In this document: in pieces, positions 58,590 through 64,000 of the stretch
Numbering within the stretch: the first letter of the stretch is position 1
Layout: every line of letters starts with the position of its first letter
Source: Diogma glabrata
Lineage: Eukaryota; Arthropoda; Insecta; Diptera; Cylindrotomidae
DNA: 64,000 nucleotides
NCBI GenBank assembly: GCA_963693315.1
Contig: OY856187.1
Location: 425,064,429-425,128,428, forward strand
Reading direction: 5' to 3'
Program-made: the position numbers and the translations under genes
The notes under the pieces: model-generated
What the model saw: the letters and a program-made list of their open reading frames with translations, nothing else
Database searches by the model: none
Told to the model about the DNA's origin: nothing

Positions 58590-59164
58590 ACAACCGATAA
58601 TATTTTTCTTGCCTAATACTGACTCCCTAATTTTTAACCAAATTAATAAAACTGTAGTTTCCTTGCATTTTGCTAACACAAAACACAATTTTTTAAAATT
58701 TCCTGTTAAGGATATATCAGGGTGGAAAAAAGGAAATATTTATGTGTTCAAATATAATGTGATATTTAGGAGTGTTTTTCTTAATAATTTGATTAATTTA
58801 CTTATTCGTTTTGGGTTTGAATAAAAAACACGAATTTCCCAGAAGATGGTCGAATAAGCTGAAATATATGTAATATATAAATATATATAACAGTTACATT
58901 TAAAAAAACTTTATTTTCTTTATTTTTATCATAAAACTTAATAGATAAGTTATTTGCTTAAAGTGTAAACAGTGGCAGTGTTAATTAAATAACATAATCG
59001 TTCAACCGTAGATGGTTTTGAAGATTATTAAAACTATATCACGACATTTTGTACTTTTAAATTTTTAACAAATAATTACAATGAAATGTACTATTTTGTT
59101 ACATTATCAACTTTTAACAATTTAAAAATGAATTAAACAAATTACCATAATACAAAATATTACA

Positions 59165-60120
59165 AACCTGTTGATCCTCTCGGGGATTGAAGCATGCCGG
59201 ATAATCGAAAAATCCGGATACTTGAATGTAAATGAAATATTAGAACGATTTCATATAAATATTTTGTTAGGATTCTCGTCGATATATTTTCAAATAAAAT
59301 AGTAATACTAGAACCATAAGTAGGTTTTGCCAGACATTGACATACGGCCAAGCACTGGTCCATTAATGGTTAACAGAACTTGGCTATTGTTACTGGGCCA
59401 ATACTAGAACCAATCATCGGCCGATCTATGGTTTACAGAAAAAAGCCAGTATATTGTTACCTTTCAATGGCCATGGCTTGCAAGCATTGGCCCATGAATG
59501 GTAAATATTGCTTGGCTATTGTTATTGGGCCAGTACTGTAGCCATGAATTTGCCGATCTATGTCATTTTTTTAAATTTCACTAGACTATTATCCCTTTTA
59601 AAAATACATAGTTTGAAAAATTTCACATATAATTTAGTTATCGCCTTGTCAGTTGAAAGACTATGGTAATAAAGAAAAGGTTAGTATATGTTTTAATTTA
59701 TTTTCATTTCTATTTTATTTAAATTATTTTGTAAATAATTTATTTAAATTTATGTTTATTTTTTTATTTTTTTTAATGGCGGAGTACTGGTGGAGTCAGG
59801 GTGGTGTTTGTCATTACCCAGCCATTCTTGCAACTGAACCAGTTGTATGGGGAGTTTTGAATTTTTTCCGTCATTTTTATTTTATTTTAAATTAGCTTGT
59901 ATTTAATTTATTTAAATTTACATATGATAATAATGTATATTTTTTTTAACGGCCCAGTCATGGTTGGGCCCAAGAATGGCAACCATTTATTGTCCGAAGT
60001 TATCATCCAGTAAAATTATGTTAATGGCCCAGTCGTGGTTGCCAGTACTCGCCCATTGCTGCATTACTGGCTGCCAGTAATGGACCATTACTGGACCAGT
60101 TGTACAACCTTGTATGGGAC
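59165..60120. repeat. degenerate repeat block rich in TGGCCCAGT / TGGCCATT motifs
   Basis: Many short direct and inverted copies of ATGGCCCAGT, ACTGGCC and AATGGCC occur at 59330-59560 and 59940-60120, with an AT-rich stretch between. At the left edge, CCGGATAATCG resembles a pogo/Tigger-type end. The family is unknown, and the open frame at 59653-59895 is low-complexity Phe-rich. Confidence 0.45.
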
Positions 60121-60289
60121 CTTATTCTTGTATGTGTATTTCATGTTGCTTAAAACATTGATTGCAAATAATATTTAGTACAAATACAAAACTAAGTAAA
60201 TAAAATAAATAATAAGAATATTATAAAAATTTAAATAATTCAAAAGTTAAAACAAAATATATTTCTTATGAATTAATTCACAAAAAAAT

Positions 60290-60440
60290 TTCATAAATTG
60301 CACACCGTAGATAGCAAAAAAATTTCATAAATTGCACACCATATTTTGTTGGATTCAGCCTTATTATTTATGATGGGATAACTTCCATCGGAGTGATGTA
60401 ATATCACAAACAATTCATTGAATTAATTGTAGATAATGTG
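60290..60440 (+). repeat. partial copy of the MITE at 34986-35289
   Basis: It shares AAAAATTTCATAAATTGCAC (present twice), the following TTGTTGGATTCAG and CCATCGGAGTGATG blocks, and ends CATTGAATTAATT like the copy in the long-TIR element. Confidence 0.75.
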
Positions 60441-60654
60441 TCGATAGACACAAGTGAAGGTGGTCATCTTCTTCCCGCCGATACAAGTTTGTTATCCAAT
60501 TCTAACTTGGTTAGAGTATAACAACAATAGTGATCAACTAGAGAAATAAATTGACTAGACCTGAATCTAATAAATATATGTTTATGAACGTTTTTTGTTT
60601 TCTTATACTTCGCTAGAGCAGTAGACCAATTTTGGTTTATATAGCGTTATCTTT

Positions 60655-60835
60655 TTTTAGTAGTGTATCTAGTCGGCTAGCCCTGATGAGAATGATATAC
60701 TTTTTTAAATTGTAATAAAAAGTTCTTATCGGTTCGAAACTAGATCGATCGACAATTGTGTGGATAGCAAAAAAAATTTCATAAATTGCACACCATATTT
60801 TGTTGGATTCAGTTTTATTCTTATGAATTGCCAAA
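60655..60835 (+). repeat. second partial copy of the MITE at 34986-35289
   Basis: It carries the centre of the element (GTATCTAGTCGGCTAGCCCT, then GAGAATGATATAC) and the right arm with ACTAGATCGATCGACAATTG and AAATTGCACACCATATTTTG. The left arm is missing. Confidence 0.8.
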
Positions 60836-60879
60836 TAAAAAAAACATTTTTCTTGTGAAAGGGGAAAAAATTCAAGAAT

Positions 60880-60946
60880 TTAAAATTCCGGTTAACTGAA
60901 TATTCGGTTAATTGAATGTCGGATAATCGGGCTTTTACTGTATTAT
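60880..60946. repeat. pogo/Tigger-like terminal sequence
   Basis: Read on the minus strand it begins ACAGTAAAAGCCCGATTATC and continues CCGACATTCAATTAACCG, the form of Tigger/pogo terminal repeats. The matching other end is not certain (possibly near 59165). Confidence 0.4.
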
Positions 60947-63900
60947 TTTACAGAATAAATTGACACATAATATGTAATTTAAGATTAGGTAATCGATTCA
61001 AATAAATATTACTTTAAATTAGTACACAACGGTGCTCAGTTGAATTAGAATGCATCCAGTTTCAAACATCATACTCTTTTTTTTAATTATTAGTTAATGC
61101 AAACGCTAAACTGTCGAGATACAACGTTGACATAAAAATAGAATGTATAAGGATTTTTGCATATAAATGAACTGATTTGTTCGAATCAAAAGCGTTAGTG
61201 GCTTTAATTCGCAAAAGTTTTGAAAAGGGTTCATCAGAGCGTATGTATGTTATTGCGGGACCTTGATTTAAAAAGGTATTTAAGTTAGGTTGCGACAATC
61301 TCTTTTACACACCACTTTTTATTTAAAAATCATTAATACTTATGCTGTACATCGTTTGTTAGGGTCAAGTGATTGACAGTAATATAAATATGTAAAGCCT
61401 TAAATGTATAGGTATAGAAAAAAGATATTTCTGTAATAGTTTAAATATGGCGGCATCGATAACTGTACTGAACTTATGTTACATGCAAATCATTTTTATA
61501 TTTAAATTTTAATATTGTTAGAAATTAATTTTTAAATAATTAAGTTCACAAATAGCAAAACATAGAGCAGAACCAATATGGTTACTAAAACCTATTCTAG
61601 AATTTTACACAAAAATTCAAGCAATTAGTCTACAATTTGAAATTTCATGTAGTAATTAAAGTATGAAATAAATATAGACACATCAACGTTGATAATATTT
61701 ATAATCAATATATGAACAATTTTTAACGAATCACAAAATTTGTATTAAAAATATACTATAAGGGTTGCAGAAGCGAAACAATTAACACATATATGAAAAC
61801 AATGACAAAATAGTGAAACGTAAAAAGCAAATTACGTTCACTGTGCGAAAAATGAAATTACAAATGTCTATAGATTCATAAAACATAAAAGTAATTTTAA
61901 AATTAAAACAACCTATATGACCTTATATTACAATTATAAAAATTTAACAACAATCAAAATATTGCAAACGACAAAGTCAACCAAAGAAATTGTTACATCG
62001 AAATCATTCTTTCAAACTTGTCACTGTTAAAGTCGAGTCTCTGCTAAATCTGTATTTAATTTGCAAAGATTATTCGAAACATGTTTCGCTCGTATGTTTT
62101 TAAAAACTTTAAAGCAGCTTAAAACAGCGATTTATTTTAAGGGCTTTGTATTAATTGCTTAAACGTCATGTAATCTGGATTTACCTCTATGGCGGGATTA
62201 GCATTTGTTAATTTGTAAATTTTTTGAAATTTTGATCTACGGGTGTGACAACCCCCCCGTAAACTGCGTACTTTAATTCATGGTATTTACATATACAAGC
62301 TTGAGATATCAAGATATACCACTGGCAATTGCAGTGAGATATCACTGGCGGGTGCAGGCAGATGAATTATTTTCAGCCAACAGTATAGTGAAGCATTTGT
62401 ATGCCATATATCGACAGGAACTGAAAATTTCCCAAATTCCAAAATGATACTGTTGTGCTCACAAGATGCTGGGTCTGTGCCTACCCAACACGCGATTGCT
62501 TACTATGACTCCTGCTAGTAACGTACTCTCTGAAAAAATAAAACGTACTGTATAGCTTACGCAAAACGCGCTACGTACGTTGCTACGCGCGCTACGTACA
62601 CGATGTATAATTGAGTATTATTGTTATAACAAATAAATTTAATGAAAAAGTAATGAGCTGGTCATGTGTAATCATGTCCCAAATCATGTTAGAGAGGTCT
62701 ATTTTGTAAAATCTAAGGTTTTCTTAGCACTTTGCAAATTTTAAAAACGCGTCTCGTTAAGTGGAAAATTCGTTGAGAAATTTAATTTTGCAACTAAGGA
62801 ATTTTCACCGTTTTTTTGAACCACTGTAATTTTTGTTAATATGGAATATGGGTAGAGGCACCAAAAATGCTATTTAAAGGTGACACTACACCCTTTAAAT
62901 TCCCGTCAAGCAGATTGCGATCCGCGGATGAAAACTAAGACCTTGCCCAAAGTTCACAGCTTTTTTTAAGGCATTAAGTGCAAAATGGAATTGTGCAAAA
63001 ACTATCAAGCCGAATGAAACGTTCTGTAGCTTATTTTTTTTTGTTGAGGTTTCAGCTACAAGATAGAGGGGTCAATTATATTATAACCAATTATTTGCAA
63101 ATAACTAAACTCAATTGAAAAATATCGATTTTTAGACATTTTTTCGCAATTTTTCGCAAAAATTTGCAACAAAACAAATTATTTTTGTTTTTTTATTTTA
63201 AGTTATAGAAAAATATTTAAGGAACAAAAAAATTCCATGGCACCAGTATCCTAAAGTGCACCATTTACGAGTTATATCGCTTACAAGGAATCAAAAAAAA
63301 TGTCCAGCACACTTTGTTGAATAACTACAGTCCCCATGTGCCAGGCGAGTGGAATCGGCATGTCCATTATGTGAGTACCCTACTCCAGAGATTAAAAAAA
63401 ATTTCTGACCTGCTACCGACAACAACACGTACAATCCGTAATTTTATTGGCCTACAAGCAATTATAAAGTTTATAAGCGAGAATTTTGTTTTCATAACTT
63501 CCCCGCGCTACTAGGGTTATCCTCAAAATATTATTAATGTTACAATTTTGCAATTTAATAACAATCGCCATAATTTACAGAACTAAATTTCTATATAAAA
63601 AGAAAACTGTTAGTCATTTCTTTTAGTTATAATTAAAGATTGAATGATTAATTATTGTCGATATAATAAATTAAATTATCGAACAATCAATAAAGGTAAT
63701 AATTTTTTTTATAAATATTATAAATAATTGATAAGGAAAACTATTAGAGCACCTAGATATTAATGACCTAGAAAACGAATTAAAATTGATTTAAAATGGT
63801 TGAATATTGAATAAAGAAGCGATTTTTTTATTCCAGAAATTTCCTAAAAAAACAGTTTGGCAATGCATTTTCGAATTAAAACTATTACATAGTAGGTGCG

Positions 63901-64000
63901 AAAAGTAATAAGATCATTAACAAATTTTATTTTCCTGTTTTTAAGCACAACTAAAATCCGATCCACTAATATAATATGCTTTACTTACATCTTGTACATC
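60947..64000. other. right part of window, no gene seen
   Basis: AT-rich. 62190-62330 belongs to the repeat family also present at 53540-53720. 62560-62605 has a short GC-rich double repeat (CGCGCTACGTACGTTGCTA then CGCGCGCTACGTAC). No exon, tRNA or transposase could be supported. Confidence 0.4.

Noticed and set aside
59653..59895. 80-residue open frame in the TGGCC-rich block
   Set aside because: Phe/Leu-rich low-complexity sequence from T-runs.
63314..63514. 66-residue plus-strand open frame with varied composition
   Set aside because: No domain, no splice context and no similarity that I recognise; possibly a transposon relic but unsupported.

Overview
The window is nuclear DNA of an insect, probably a fly-like dipteran; species and family cannot be fixed from the sequence. 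It is very AT-rich, protein genes are split by spliceosomal introns, tRNA genes lie inside introns, and most intergenic space is layered transposons. Two genes are recognised by protein similarity. The 5' two-thirds of unc80 lies on the minus strand (17841 down to the left edge): I could join 27 coding exons with consistent phases, about 2,359 codons. A complete Mlc1 (myosin alkali light chain) lies on the plus strand (50810-55254) with two alternative last coding exons. A third gene may begin at 56938 (+), where one short coding exon ends in a splice donor, and a single-exon ORF of unknown function lies at 42769-43287 (-).

Layout. 1-17841: unc80, with four tRNA genes in its introns (Gly-TCC, Thr-CGT, Ser-GCT, Thr-TGT), a small MITE at 8523-8861 and short introns, several of them stop-free multiples of three. 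17929-21405: a hairpin-headed non-autonomous element beginning 88 bp upstream of the unc80 start codon and split by a 2,971-bp decayed hAT transposon. 21460-23115: a satellite-like array with a unit of about 172 bp. 27060-33590: a broken non-LTR retrotransposon (A) interrupted by a nearly complete second one (B, minus strand) and by a 705-bp retroposon with a 24-bp target duplication. 33587-34091: second copy of the hairpin element.

34792-39230 is the most unusual stretch. A 3.1-kb element with terminal inverted repeats of about 740 bp encodes a broken cysteine-rich protein. Its left arm has received two insertions, one of which carries a 214-bp palindrome with no mismatch and no spacer. About 30 bp further on is a 1.33-kb Foldback-like element with internal direct repeats. 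41031-42051 is a hAT-type element with exact 8-bp target duplications. 44110-49750 holds three more decayed non-LTR fragments. The long last Mlc1 intron contains the third copy of the hairpin element. 57002-64000 may be the first intron of the gene starting at 56938 and holds another fold-back and assorted repeats.

UNC80 (a scaffold of the NALCN sodium-leak channel) and the myosin light chain act in excitable cells and in muscle, but nothing here shows they are co-regulated. The interest of the window is the stack of mobile elements: empty sites, target duplications and sister arms allow the insertion order to be read directly. I found no host system that I would call new. The best candidates for undescribed elements are the long-TIR element, the palindrome carrier, the Foldback-like element and the hairpin-headed family.
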